Shown in pieces: positions 29,201 through 37,410 of a stretch of 64,000 nt of DNA (position 1 is the stretch's first letter; each line of letters starts with the position of its first letter). This DNA is from Persicitalea sp964500445 (GTDB taxonomy: Bacteria; Bacteroidota; Bacteroidia; Cytophagales; Spirosomataceae). A model generated the notes under the pieces. It did no database searches and was not told where the DNA came from. It saw only the letters and a program-made list of their open reading frames with translations. The position numbers and the translations under genes are program-made. The DNA lies in contig CAZCOG010000007.1 of the NCBI GenBank assembly GCA_964500445.1, forward strand, positions 104,086 to 168,085, written 5' to 3'.

Positions 29201-29432
29201 TGTACAGAACGCTGCGTATCTACGGGCTAAGAATATAACGCTGAGTTATACGCTGCCCGTTGCCCTGAGCAGCAAAATAGGTATGAGCCGGGCCCAGGTT
29301 TTCGTATCCGGGATGAACTTGTTCGAGTTTACCAAGATTCGCAAGCCGCTTGATCCTGAGACGATCAATACGCCTACGATTGAATATCCTATGCAGCGGA
29401 TTGGCACAATTGGTATCAACGTATCATTCTAA
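26217..29432 (+). CDS. SusC/RagA family TonB-dependent outer membrane receptor (locus A, copy 1)
   Basis: 1071 residues from ATG 26217 (ATG 26223 also possible). A signal peptide ending DAMAQ is followed directly by a carboxypeptidase-regulatory-like domain (IVKGAVTEANGGPLPGVSVVVKGTTRGTTTD to about residue 120) and the TonB-box region EVVVVGYGTQQKVNLTGAV. The plug (NIRGYESINGGSPLILVDNVP, DIESISVLKDASAAAVYGARAAFGVVLVTTKSGK) and a 22-strand-type barrel ending in GTIGINVSF complete it. There is no N-terminal STN domain, unlike SusC3 at 43307, so it cannot signal through FecR in the usual way. It imports large oligosaccharides across the outer membrane with its SusD lid, encoded 95 bp downstream. 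Confidence 0.96.
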   Translation: MIMRKQVLFQNVLQKLLCTAALPIVLTLFLAGVALPQDAMAQDRIVKGAVTEANGGPLPGVSVVVKGTTRGTTTDGAGKYQLSVPNENTTLVFSFVGYGSKEMVVGNQSTIDMNLTAEDKVLNEVVVVGYGTQQKVNLTGAVGVADAKRLENRPIANAGEGLQGVIPNLNVSVRNGDPAQATTFNIRGYESINGGSPLILVDNVPMDLNRINPNDIESISVLKDASAAAVYGARAAFGVVLVTTKSGKAGKISVNFGSQFSLAKPIFNMDVVTDPYEFALARNAANERTFGNPSYTQDMLDNFKRYSDNPIPANEWGVVDGRLQYYGYNDYQNKIMTDYAPTNQQDISISGGSEKSKFFVSLGRFSKDGYLRMNNEKFKRYNLLVKGDFQVNKWLNLNNKVVFNSQNSDKPHFYNWDVNINSLARVNPIMPVQFPDLEYYITPGDREQYSQFIGEYFGGTNFFPYLKDGGRETFTKNDVWLTQGATLTPLPGLKITGNFSYNIYNEMYQDVQSKVEIVDTDLLAKNPISNGFSGDDWIENRNRYNQYYVLNAFAQYDFQNLGRHNISAMVGFNQERGLNRMVYAQARQLITPLVTDLNATTGVQVADGGKSHVSLRGVFYRLTYNYDDRYLLEANGRYDGTSRFPKNDRFGFFPSFSAGWRISNEGFMAGTNSWLDNLKIRASYGTLGNQLLGSNYYPYVASMGTGQSPYMFNDSRIPFVSAAGLVSPSLTWESVTSQNLGIDVTMLKSRLDFSFDVYTRDTKDMLMNVSYPAILGTSAPKENAADLRTKGWELSLTWRDKIKTNWSYDVTLALADAQATITKFENPSGALPGNDRYYVGQKLGEIWGYETVGIFQTDDAVANAPDQSRLGNGWQAGDIQYADLNGDGIISPGKNTLDDPGDRRIIGNSTPRYSIGINASVAYKNFRLTAFFQGIGKADYLPGNGNWNWFYPFNAGHVEKYFITDSWTPENPDAYFPAAHISTSDKKNLQGQTRFVQNAAYLRAKNITLSYTLPVALSSKIGMSRAQVFVSGMNLFEFTKIRKPLDPETINTPTIEYPMQRIGTIGINVSF

Positions 29433-29527
29433 ATATAGCTATTGACTGTTGGCAATAAGCTTTGGTCCGGCAATTTTTCATCTTTCGGGCATTTTGCAAA
29501 AAGCCATCATTATAAAAATTAAATAAT
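29433..29527 (+). promoter_or_regulatory. Conserved 95-nt susC1-susD1 spacer with imperfect hairpin
   Basis: This spacer is exactly as long as the susC2-susD2 spacer (35110-35204). It shares the blocks AGCTATTG, GGCAATAAGC, CGGGCATTTTGCAAA and AAAAATTAAATA with it. GCTATTG and CAATAAGC form an imperfect hairpin (one bulged A) just past the susC stop. Confidence 0.5.
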
Positions 29528-31309
29528 ATGAAAACTAAATTTTTAAAATTCAGTTGTGCGCTACTGGTCACCTTTTTGGTGAGCGGCTGCAACGACGACT
29601 TCCTGGAAAGGTACCCGTTGGATCAGATCACTAACGAAACCTTCTGGAATACCGAAAACGATCTGGCTGTATACAATAATAGTTTGTATAACATGATTCG
29701 CGACGACATCGATGTACCTATTTTGCACGGCCACGCCGATGGGTTCAACAGTCACTTCGCCAGCATCTGGTTTCAGGATGAATTCGCCGATAATATGGCC
29801 CCACGTGCTCCAAGGCATAATCGATTTCAACAGGTACGGGCCGGAAAACACAATGTTCCGGCTGGCGATGAGTGGTTTGGTTATGATGGCTGGGACTTCG
29901 TAAGGGCTATCAATGTGGGCATGGCCAACTACGACCGGGCCGCTATTCCGCAGGCCACTAAGGATAAGTACATCGCCGAGGCCCGACTGATGCGTGGCTG
30001 GTTCTACGGTGAGAAAGTAACGAAATTCGGCGATGTGCCTTTCGTAGAACGCGAACTGAACATCGATTCCGAAGAACTTTTTGCCGCCCGGACACCGCGT
30101 GCCGAGGCCATGAAGAAAGTACTGGAAGACCTTAACTTTGCCAGCACAAAACTACCCGATGATTGGGGTGATGGCAATGCACCAGGCCGCCTGAACCGCT
30201 GGGCTGCCTTGCTGGTGAAAGCCCGGGTGTGCCTGTTTGAAGGTACTTTCAACAAGTATCACGGCATCGGCGATTCCAAAATGTGGCTTGAGGAAGCCGC
30301 TAAGGCTTCCAAGGAGTTGATTGAGAAAGGTCCTTACCGGCTATACAGCACCGGTGACCCTCAGCACGACTACAATGCCTATCACCGCATTCTGGATCTT
30401 TCGGGTAATCCTGAGGTCATCGCCTGGCGGAAGTATAAGTTAGGGGTATTCACAAATCATGTTCAGGCCTATTTTAACTACTCAGGCGGGGCTACCAAAA
30501 GTATGGTTGAAGACTACCTCTGCACGGACGGTTTGCCCATCACGCTATCTCCGCTTTACAAAGGCGATGAAACATTTGAAGATGTATTTGTCAACCGCGA
30601 TCCCCGCCTGCGTCAAACTATTCTTCATCCTGACGATACGGGTTACTACCGTTACGAGCGAGAGGACGGCCGTACTTATCCGCGCCTGGAGGGAAATCCC
30701 GGCGGTGGTTTAAAAACTACGACCGGTTACCATATCATCAAGGTTTATAATGCTGACGATCTGATTGGTAAAGCGTATAACACTGCCGAATCCCCCGCTA
30801 TAATTCTGCGCCTGGCCGAGGGGATGTTGATTTATGCCGAAGCCAAGGCCGAATTGGGTACGATCACGCAAGGGGATCTGGATATTTCGATCAACAAACT
30901 GCGCGACCGGGTTGCGATGCCCCACATGATTCTCGGAGACATTCCGGTCGATCCGCGGTATACTACGGACGGAATTTCGCCACTGATTGCCGAAATCCGC
31001 CGCGAGCGTCGCGTGGAGATGTTTATGGAGGGATTGCGCTACCAGGACATTCAGCGCTGGAAGCAGGGCAAGAAACTGGAAAAGAAAGACTACGGGATGC
31101 GGTGGAGCGAAGCCAATAAAGCCCGTTTTAGCCCTACAACTATGCAAACGTCCATTGATCCCGAGTCAGGAAAGGAGTACATCGACGTATATAAAGGAAC
31201 GGACTGGGCGAACCCGGTATTTGATGAGAGCAAGCACTATCTCTGGCCCATCCCCCTCAATACCTTGGCTCAGAACCCTGAGATCAAGCAGAATCCGGGT
31301 TGGGAGTAA
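29528..31309 (+). CDS. SusD/RagB family nutrient-binding lipoprotein (locus A, copy 1)
   Basis: 593 residues. Lipoprotein signal with VSGC (Cys21), then the SusD hallmark FLERYPLDQITNETFWNTENDL. Tetratricopeptide-like helices follow (RLMRGWFYGEKVTKFGDVPFVERELN), and the C-terminal segment has RRERRVEMFMEGLRYQDIQRWKQG and YLWPIPLNTLAQNPEIKQNPGW. It forms the surface lid over SusC1 and captures glycan chains. It is the second gene of the susC1-susD1 unit and is followed by a strong terminator at 31381. It is a close paralog of the protein at 35205; the first 21 residues differ at a single position. Confidence 0.96.
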   Translation: MKTKFLKFSCALLVTFLVSGCNDDFLERYPLDQITNETFWNTENDLAVYNNSLYNMIRDDIDVPILHGHADGFNSHFASIWFQDEFADNMAPRAPRHNRFQQVRAGKHNVPAGDEWFGYDGWDFVRAINVGMANYDRAAIPQATKDKYIAEARLMRGWFYGEKVTKFGDVPFVERELNIDSEELFAARTPRAEAMKKVLEDLNFASTKLPDDWGDGNAPGRLNRWAALLVKARVCLFEGTFNKYHGIGDSKMWLEEAAKASKELIEKGPYRLYSTGDPQHDYNAYHRILDLSGNPEVIAWRKYKLGVFTNHVQAYFNYSGGATKSMVEDYLCTDGLPITLSPLYKGDETFEDVFVNRDPRLRQTILHPDDTGYYRYEREDGRTYPRLEGNPGGGLKTTTGYHIIKVYNADDLIGKAYNTAESPAIILRLAEGMLIYAEAKAELGTITQGDLDISINKLRDRVAMPHMILGDIPVDPRYTTDGISPLIAEIRRERRVEMFMEGLRYQDIQRWKQGKKLEKKDYGMRWSEANKARFSPTTMQTSIDPESGKEYIDVYKGTDWANPVFDESKHYLWPIPLNTLAQNPEIKQNPGWE

Positions 31310-31380
31310 ATGGTGAATGACTTATTTTCAGAAAAAGTCATCTGACTCTCACGAATAAATAATTTTTCGTTTACATAAAA

Positions 31381-31418
31381 AAGCGCCTAAGAGCACCTTG
31401 TTCTTAGGCGCTTTTTTT
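31381..31418 (+). terminator. Intrinsic terminator after susD1
   Basis: A perfect 12-bp stem pairs AAGCGCCTAAGA (31381-31392) with TCTTAGGCGCTT (31402-31413), with a 9-nt loop and a run of T to 31418. It separates the first and second SusC/SusD pairs into different transcripts or attenuates readthrough. Confidence 0.88.
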
Positions 31419-31881
31419 ATGGTGAAAATTTTTTTCGGCAGAGGAGTAGATTCTTTTTAAGAGCACACTTTACTGTCAATTCTCCGCAATTTCCTGAATC
31501 ATAGGATAGAGGACTATAAAAACAGCTTACTGCTTTTTGGATATGTAAGCTATCAAGGGCTTCCTCTATTTGTTGAATATTAGTACACGTAGTCTTATTT
31601 TTAAAGAAATCAGTCTATCAATAGTCTTTTAACAGGTGGTTTTAAATAGTATAATTTCGTTAAAAAACTAAAATAAAAGGCTATTTAACACTGACTATTT
31701 TGAATTTATTGCAAATAATTGCTCACCAAAACTCTTCTGCCTATGTAGAAAAACATACAAAAAAAACGGCAGTAGCCAGGCTACCACCGACAGGTCAATT
31801 TACTGATGCGTCCACTCGCCAAAGCAACGTTTCAGTAATGTAAGCTTCTCAAAACTAACCATTAACCTTATTTGCTAATTT
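31419..31881 (+). promoter_or_regulatory. 463-bp AT-rich leader of susC2, no gene
   Basis: No reading frame here looks coding. It holds a TCTTTTAAC run at 31625, the shared 10-mer TGCCTATGTA at 31738-31747 and a 23-bp dyad at 31767-31789. It is the only place for the susC2 promoter because a terminator closes the upstream operon. I could not identify a convincing -33/-7 pair of the housekeeping Bacteroidota type. Confidence 0.55.
31767..31789. promoter_or_regulatory. 23-bp dyad symmetric element (operator candidate) upstream of susC2
   Basis: CGGCAGTAGCCAGGCTACCACCG, written in two halves: CGGCAGTAGCC, centre A (31778), GGCTACCACCG. Nine of the eleven position pairs are complementary, including a perfect GTAGCC/GGCTAC core. 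A 1-nt centre excludes an RNA hairpin at that point, so a dimeric DNA-binding protein site is the natural reading. It lies 92 bp before the susC2 ATG. Confidence 0.45.
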
Positions 31882-34800
31882 ATGAAAAAATCATTTACGA
31901 GGCAATTGCGAAACGCATTCGATCTGCGTTTCCTTGCATTACTCGCGGCTTTGCTCCTCCTGGGAGTCGCACTGCCGCAGGCTGTCCTCGCCCAGGACCG
32001 CGCGATTTCGGGCACGGTAAAGGACGAAGCCGGTGCAGAACTACCTGGCGTGAGTGTGGTCGTCAAAGGAACTACTCGCGGCACTACGACCAACGGGGAA
32101 GGCAAGTACCAGCTTACGGTACCTGGCAATAATACTACCCTTGTTTTCAGCTTTGTAGGCTACGGTTCCAAAGAAATAGTAGTGGGAAATCAAAGCACGG
32201 TTAACCTTAGCTTGTCTGCTGAGGATAAAGTACTCAATGAGGTAGTTGTAGTAGGCTATGGTACCCAGCAAAAAGTCAACCTCACTGGAGCGGTGGGCGT
32301 GGCCGACGCCAAGCGTATCGAAAACCGCCCCATCGCCAACACGGGTGAGGGCTTGCAGGGTGTAATACCCAACCTGAACATCACCGTCCGCAATGGTGAC
32401 CCCTCCCAGTCTCCCCAGTTCAATATTAGAGGTTATGAATCTATTAATGGTGGCGCGCCGCTGATTCTGGTGGACAATGTACCGATGGATATTAACAGGA
32501 TCAACCCTAACGATATCGAGAGCATTAGTGTTCTGAAAGATGCCTCCGCCGCGGCGGTTTACGGTGCCCGTGCTGCCTTTGGGGTAGTTCTGGTGACTAC
32601 CAAAAGTGGCAAGGCAGGCAAAATTTCGGTCAATTTCGGGTCGCAATTTTCGCTGGCTAAGCCGATTTTTAATATGGACGTCGTGACAGATCCCTATGAA
32701 TTTGTGCAGGCTCGAAACGCCGCCAATATCCGCACCAACGGCAATCCAAGCTACAATGATGAGTTTGTGGCGGCAGTCAAGAAATATTCCGATAATCCTA
32801 TTGCGGCTAACGAGTGGGGGGTAGTTAACGGGGCATTACAGTATTATGGCTACAACAAATACCAGAGCCGGATTATGACTGACTTTGCGCCAACTGATCA
32901 GCAGGATCTCTCGGTATCGGGTGGAAGTGATAAAGCCAAATTTCTGGTGTCGTTGGGGCGGTTCAGCAAAGACGGTTATCTGCAAATGAACAATGAGAAG
33001 TTCAAACGCTATAACTTTCTGGTGAAAGGTGATTTTCAGGTCAATAAATGGCTGAATCTTAATAATAAAGTAGTTTTTAACTCTCAAAATAGTGACAAAC
33101 CGCACTTTTACAACTGGGACGTAAACATCAATTCGCTGGCGCGCGTAAACCCCATCATGCCTGTTCAGTTTCCCGATCTGGAATACTATATAACGCCTGG
33201 CGATCACGATCAATTTGCGCCCTACATCGGCAAGTACTTTGGTGGCACCAACTTCTTCCCTTACCTGCAGGATGGCGGTCGGCAGACCTTTACCAAGAAC
33301 GATATCTGGCTGACCCAGGGTGCTACCCTGACACCGCTGCCGGGTCTGACGGTGACGGGTAACTTCTCCTATAATATCTTTAACCAGATGGATCAGGATG
33401 TGCAGAGTAAAGTCGAAATTGTGGATACTGATCTGAAAGCCAGCAACCCCATAAGCAATGGATTCAGCGGCGACGACTGGATTGAAAACCGCAACACGTA
33501 TAACCAATATTACGTACTGAACGCTTACGCGCAGTACACGCTTCAAAATACCGGCAAGCACAACGTCACAGCCATGGTAGGGTTCAACCAGGAGCGCGGC
33601 CAAAACCGGAGCATATACGCCCAGGCTCGTTCGTTGATTACCCCCATCGTGACCGACCTTAACGCCACGACGGGTGTGCAGCGTACCGACGGCTATAAAA
33701 ACCACGTGGCTCTCCGCGGCGTATTCTATCGCCTGACTTACAACTACGATGACCGGTACCTCCTGGAAGCCAATGGTCGTTATGATGGTACTTCCCGCTT
33801 TCCGCAGGATAGCCGGTTTGGTTTCTTCCCTTCCTTCTCGGCGGGCTGGCGGATTAGTAATGAAGGCTTTATGGCCGGAACCAATAGCTGGCTGGACAAC
33901 CTGAAACTACGCGGTTCTTACGGAACGCTCGGCAATCAGATTATCCAGAACCGCAGCAACGGAAACCAGCTTTTTTATCCCTATGTGTCGTCTATGGGAA
34001 CTGGCCAGGCTCCTTTTATATTTTCCGGCAGTGCCATTCCTTTTGTGTCGGCTGCCGGACTAGTAAGTCCTTCATTGACTTGGGAATCAGTAACTTCCAA
34101 GAATATCGGCCTGGATGTGACGATGTTGAAGAGTCGACTGGATTTCTCATTTGACCTCTACACTCGCGACACCAAGAATATGTTGATGAACGTCTCGTAC
34201 CCCGACATTCTGGGTACTAACGCCCCCCAGTCAAATGCCGCCGATTTGCGCACCCGAGGTTGGGAAATGTCGCTGACCTGGCGTGATAAAATTAAGACAA
34301 ACTGGAGCTATGACGTGACATTGGCCCTGGCCGACGCGCAGGCTACGATCACCAAATTCGAAAATCCGAACGGCGCCTTACCCAACGAGGGATCGGGTAT
34401 TTACTATGTCGGTATGAAACTCGGTGAGATATGGGGCTACGAAACCGCCGGTATTTTCCAGACTCAGGATGAAGTGACGAATGCTCCCGACCAAACGCGG
34501 CTGGGTAACAACTGGCGCGCCGGTGATATCAAATACGCTGATCTCAACGGGGACGGCTTGATTAGTCCCGGTAACAACACGCTTGCTAATCCCGGCGACC
34601 AGCGCATCATTGGTAACAGCACGCCCCGCTACAGCTTCGGAATCAACGCGAGCCTGGCCTACAAGAATTTTCGCCTGACTGCATTCTTCCAAGGCATTGG
34701 TAAGGCCGATTATCTGCCCAACAATGGTAACTGGAACTGGTTCTATCCCTTCAATGCGGGCCACGTGGAAAAGTACTACATTACCGATACCTGGACCCCA

Positions 34801-35109
34801 GAGAATCCAAACGCCTATTTCCCGGCGGCCCACATTTCTACCAGCGACAAGAAAAACGTAGCCCCCCAATCGCGCTATGTACAGAATGCCGCGTACATTC
34901 GGGCAAAAAATATTCAGCTTAGCTATACGCTCCCGATTGAACTAAGTAGCAAAATCGGCATGAGCCGGGCGCAGGTGTTCGTCTCCGGCATGAACCTCTT
35001 CGAGTTCAGCAAAATCCGCAAACCCCTCGACCCCGAGACTATCCGGACTCCAACCATCGAGTACCCCATGCAGCGCATCGGGACTCTGGGAATTAATATA
35101 TCATTTTAA
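31882..35109 (+). CDS. SusC/RagA family TonB-dependent outer membrane receptor (locus A, copy 2)
   Basis: 1075 residues. Signal peptide ending AVLAQ, carboxypeptidase-like regulatory domain (ISGTVKDEAGAELPGVSVVVKG), TonB-box region EVVVVGYGTQQKVNLTGAV, plug and barrel ending GTLGINISF. It is a close paralog of the receptor at 26217: long identical stretches run through the plug and barrel, with differences concentrated in loops (for example NRSNGNQLFYPYVSSMG versus NYYPYVASMG, and the NEGSGIYYVG insertion). Like copy 1 it lacks an STN domain. It pairs with the SusD encoded 95 bp downstream. The loop differences suggest a shift in chain length or decoration of the imported glycan. Confidence 0.96.
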   Translation: MKKSFTRQLRNAFDLRFLALLAALLLLGVALPQAVLAQDRAISGTVKDEAGAELPGVSVVVKGTTRGTTTNGEGKYQLTVPGNNTTLVFSFVGYGSKEIVVGNQSTVNLSLSAEDKVLNEVVVVGYGTQQKVNLTGAVGVADAKRIENRPIANTGEGLQGVIPNLNITVRNGDPSQSPQFNIRGYESINGGAPLILVDNVPMDINRINPNDIESISVLKDASAAAVYGARAAFGVVLVTTKSGKAGKISVNFGSQFSLAKPIFNMDVVTDPYEFVQARNAANIRTNGNPSYNDEFVAAVKKYSDNPIAANEWGVVNGALQYYGYNKYQSRIMTDFAPTDQQDLSVSGGSDKAKFLVSLGRFSKDGYLQMNNEKFKRYNFLVKGDFQVNKWLNLNNKVVFNSQNSDKPHFYNWDVNINSLARVNPIMPVQFPDLEYYITPGDHDQFAPYIGKYFGGTNFFPYLQDGGRQTFTKNDIWLTQGATLTPLPGLTVTGNFSYNIFNQMDQDVQSKVEIVDTDLKASNPISNGFSGDDWIENRNTYNQYYVLNAYAQYTLQNTGKHNVTAMVGFNQERGQNRSIYAQARSLITPIVTDLNATTGVQRTDGYKNHVALRGVFYRLTYNYDDRYLLEANGRYDGTSRFPQDSRFGFFPSFSAGWRISNEGFMAGTNSWLDNLKLRGSYGTLGNQIIQNRSNGNQLFYPYVSSMGTGQAPFIFSGSAIPFVSAAGLVSPSLTWESVTSKNIGLDVTMLKSRLDFSFDLYTRDTKNMLMNVSYPDILGTNAPQSNAADLRTRGWEMSLTWRDKIKTNWSYDVTLALADAQATITKFENPNGALPNEGSGIYYVGMKLGEIWGYETAGIFQTQDEVTNAPDQTRLGNNWRAGDIKYADLNGDGLISPGNNTLANPGDQRIIGNSTPRYSFGINASLAYKNFRLTAFFQGIGKADYLPNNGNWNWFYPFNAGHVEKYYITDTWTPENPNAYFPAAHISTSDKKNVAPQSRYVQNAAYIRAKNIQLSYTLPIELSSKIGMSRAQVFVSGMNLFEFSKIRKPLDPETIRTPTIEYPMQRIGTLGINISF

Positions 35110-35204
35110 ATAAAGCTATTGGCGGCAGGCAATAAGCGCTTGGCGGGGAAATGTTTTTCTGCCGGGCATTTTGCAAAGAGCCAACAGCAAAAAAATTAAA
35201 TACT
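35110..35204 (+). promoter_or_regulatory. Conserved 95-nt susC2-susD2 spacer
   Basis: Partner of the spacer at 29433-29527, with the same length and the same conserved blocks including the GCTATTG/CAATAAGC imperfect hairpin, while the middle has diverged. It sits between stop and start codons of the susC2-susD2 pair. Confidence 0.5.
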
Positions 35205-36983
35205 ATGAAAACTAAATTTTTAAAATTCAGTGGTGCGTTACTGGTTACCTTTTTGGTGAGTGGCTGCAACGATGATTTCCTGGAAAGGTACCCACTGGAC
35301 CAGATTACAAATGAAACGTTCTGGAACACGGAGAATGATCTGGCGGTGTATAACAATAGTCTTTACAACCTGCTGAGGAACGATACGGCCATCCCCATTA
35401 TGATGGGCCATAAAGATGGCTTCGACAGCCACTTTTCAAGCATTTGGCAGCAGGACGAACTTTCTGACAATATGGCCCCCCGCGAACCTCGCCACAACTT
35501 CTTTCAGCAGATTCGGGCGGGAAAGCACAATGTGCCTTCTAATCCTGACTGGTTTGGCTACCAGGGCTGGAACTTCGTGCGGGCTATTAATGTGGGCATG
35601 GCTAACTATGATCGGGCCGCCATCCCTCAGGCTACCAAAGATAAGTACATCGGTGAGGCCCGTCTTTTCCGGGGCTGGTTTTATGCCGACAAAGTAGCTA
35701 AGTACGGCGATGTACCCTACGTGGAACGTGAGTTGAATATTGACTCCGAGGAGTTGTTCGCCGCCCGGACTCCCCGCGCCGAAGCGATGAAAAAGATTCT
35801 GGATGACCTTAATTTCGCTTCTACCAAACTACCCGACAACTGGGGCGATGGTAACGCGCCGGGCCGCATCAACCGTTGGGGGGCACTGCTGGTGAAGGCC
35901 CGGGTTTGCCTTTTTGAAGGTACTTTCAACAAGTACCATGGTCTGGGTGACTCAAAAATGTGGCTGGAAGAAGCTGCCAAAGCCTCGAAGGAGCTGATGG
36001 AGAAGGGGCCGTATCGCCTTTACAATACGGGCCATCCCGAAACGGATTATAATGCCTACCATCGGATACTGGACCTGACCGGCAACCCCGAGGTGATATC
36101 CTGGCGCAAGTACAAAATTGGCGTGATTACCAACCATGTGCAGGCGTATTTCAACTATACCGGCGGTGCCACCAAAAGTATGGTAGAGGATTATCTCTGT
36201 ACAGATGGTCAGCCCATTTCGCTATCACCCCTGTACAAAGGCGATGAAACTATTGAGGATGTGTTTGTCAACCGCGATCCCAGGCTTCGCCAAACGATTC
36301 TGCACCCCGCCGATGCCCAGTTCTATAACTATCACCTGGGCGATGGACGGGCTTATCCCCGCTTACTCGGAATGCCAGGCGGGTTCACCACGACCACCGG
36401 CTACCATATTATTAAGCACTACAATGCTGCCGATATGATCGGAAAGGCTTATAATACCGCTGAATCGCCTGCTATCACCCTGCGCTTGGCCGAAGCCTTA
36501 TTGATTAATGCCGAAGCCCTTGCTGAGTTGGGTACCATAACCCAAAACGACCTGGATCTGACGATTAATAAATTGCGCGACCGTGTGAAAATGCCGCACT
36601 TGATGCTTGGAAGCGTCCCCGTTGATCCGCGCTATACCAAGGACGGGATTTCGCCGCTTATCGCTGAGATTCGCCGTGAGCGTCGGGTCGAAATGTTTAT
36701 GGAAGGCCTGCGTTACGACGATTTGAAACGGTGGAAACAAGGTAAGAAACTGGAAGTACCCGCCATGGGAATTCGCTGGAATGCCGCTGCCGCTGCCCGT
36801 TACGCGGGAACGACAATGAAAACTTCCAACGACCCGGTAAGCGGAAAAGAGTATATCGATGTGTACAAAGGTACCGACTACGCAGTGCCTGTTTTTAATG
36901 AAGCCAAGCACTACCTCTGGCCTATACCGTTGAATACGCTGGCGCAGAATCCGGCCATTAAGCAGAATCCAGGCTGGGAATGA
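35205..36983 (+). CDS. SusD/RagB family nutrient-binding lipoprotein (locus A, copy 2)
   Basis: 592 residues from ATG 35205; the frame is open to 35151 but the lipoprotein signal MKTKFLKFSGALLVTFLVSGC and the identical start in copy 1 fix this start. Cys21 is the lipidation site. The SusD helical core and the C-terminal RRERRVEMFMEGLRYDDLKRWKQG and YLWPIPLNTLAQNPAIKQNPGW match copy 1 closely. Divergent stretches, such as the TAIPIMMGHKDGFDSHF region near residue 60 and the HPADAQFYNYHLGDG region, are candidates for glycan contact. It binds polysaccharide at the surface and works with SusC2. A terminator follows at 37062. Confidence 0.96.
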   Translation: MKTKFLKFSGALLVTFLVSGCNDDFLERYPLDQITNETFWNTENDLAVYNNSLYNLLRNDTAIPIMMGHKDGFDSHFSSIWQQDELSDNMAPREPRHNFFQQIRAGKHNVPSNPDWFGYQGWNFVRAINVGMANYDRAAIPQATKDKYIGEARLFRGWFYADKVAKYGDVPYVERELNIDSEELFAARTPRAEAMKKILDDLNFASTKLPDNWGDGNAPGRINRWGALLVKARVCLFEGTFNKYHGLGDSKMWLEEAAKASKELMEKGPYRLYNTGHPETDYNAYHRILDLTGNPEVISWRKYKIGVITNHVQAYFNYTGGATKSMVEDYLCTDGQPISLSPLYKGDETIEDVFVNRDPRLRQTILHPADAQFYNYHLGDGRAYPRLLGMPGGFTTTTGYHIIKHYNAADMIGKAYNTAESPAITLRLAEALLINAEALAELGTITQNDLDLTINKLRDRVKMPHLMLGSVPVDPRYTKDGISPLIAEIRRERRVEMFMEGLRYDDLKRWKQGKKLEVPAMGIRWNAAAAARYAGTTMKTSNDPVSGKEYIDVYKGTDYAVPVFNEAKHYLWPIPLNTLAQNPAIKQNPGWE

Positions 36984-37061
36984 TTTAATTGAGAATCAGG
37001 TATGGATGGAAACAGCAATCCACTGCTGAATCCTGATATCAACTGGTTATGGAATTGAAAT

Positions 37062-37108
37062 AGCCACCCGAATAGCATTAGAATCGCTGTTTGGGTGGCT
37101 TTGTTTTA
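37062..37108 (+). terminator. Intrinsic terminator after susD2
   Basis: AGCCACCCGAA (37062-37072) pairs with TTTGGGTGGCT (37090-37100) with one G-U pair; a T-rich tract TTGTTTTAG follows. It closes the susC2-susD2 transcript before the heparinase-type genes. Confidence 0.8.
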
Positions 37109-37257
37109 GACCCACGATTTTTTAAAACACGGTCATTACCGGTATAATTCAAGTTATTCTTTTAACCAATTGCACAGAAAGTTCCAGTGGCTACCGTGGG
37201 TATTCCAGCGCCCGGACCGGGTTCACAAGGTTTAAAGCGGTACCGGCTAGGATGTAA

Positions 37258-37287
37258 GGATTCAGGATTCAGTCCTGATAGGATTCA
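37258..37287 (+). repeat. Three GGATTCA direct repeats in the lyase leader
   Basis: GGATTCA occurs at 37258-37264 and 37265-37271 (head to tail) and at 37281-37287. A regulator binding direct repeats is possible; chance cannot be excluded. Confidence 0.35.
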
Positions 37288-37410
37288 AATATGAAACGTT
37301 TGCGGGAGAATCTCACATTTCCCCGGTAAGTCTTTTGCCCGAAAATATCGTCGATACTACAAAGACGTTGGTTTGACCGCTGTCGACCTGGTTAGAAAAA
37401 TTTAATTGCA

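Larger units (their letters stand above)
36984..37410 (+). promoter_or_regulatory. 427-bp non-coding leader before the lyase genes
   Basis: It holds the terminator of the susD2 transcript (37062-37108), then about 300 bp without a coding frame. The only structure I see is a run of GGATTCA words (37258, 37265 and 37281) around TCCTGATAGGA, about 125-150 bp before the first lyase ATG. The promoter of the lyase pair must lie here. Confidence 0.5.

Noticed and set aside
26217..36983. The duplicate SusC/SusD pairs as an assembly artefact
   Set aside because: The copies differ throughout at synonymous sites, in loops, signal peptides and leaders, so they are real paralogs.
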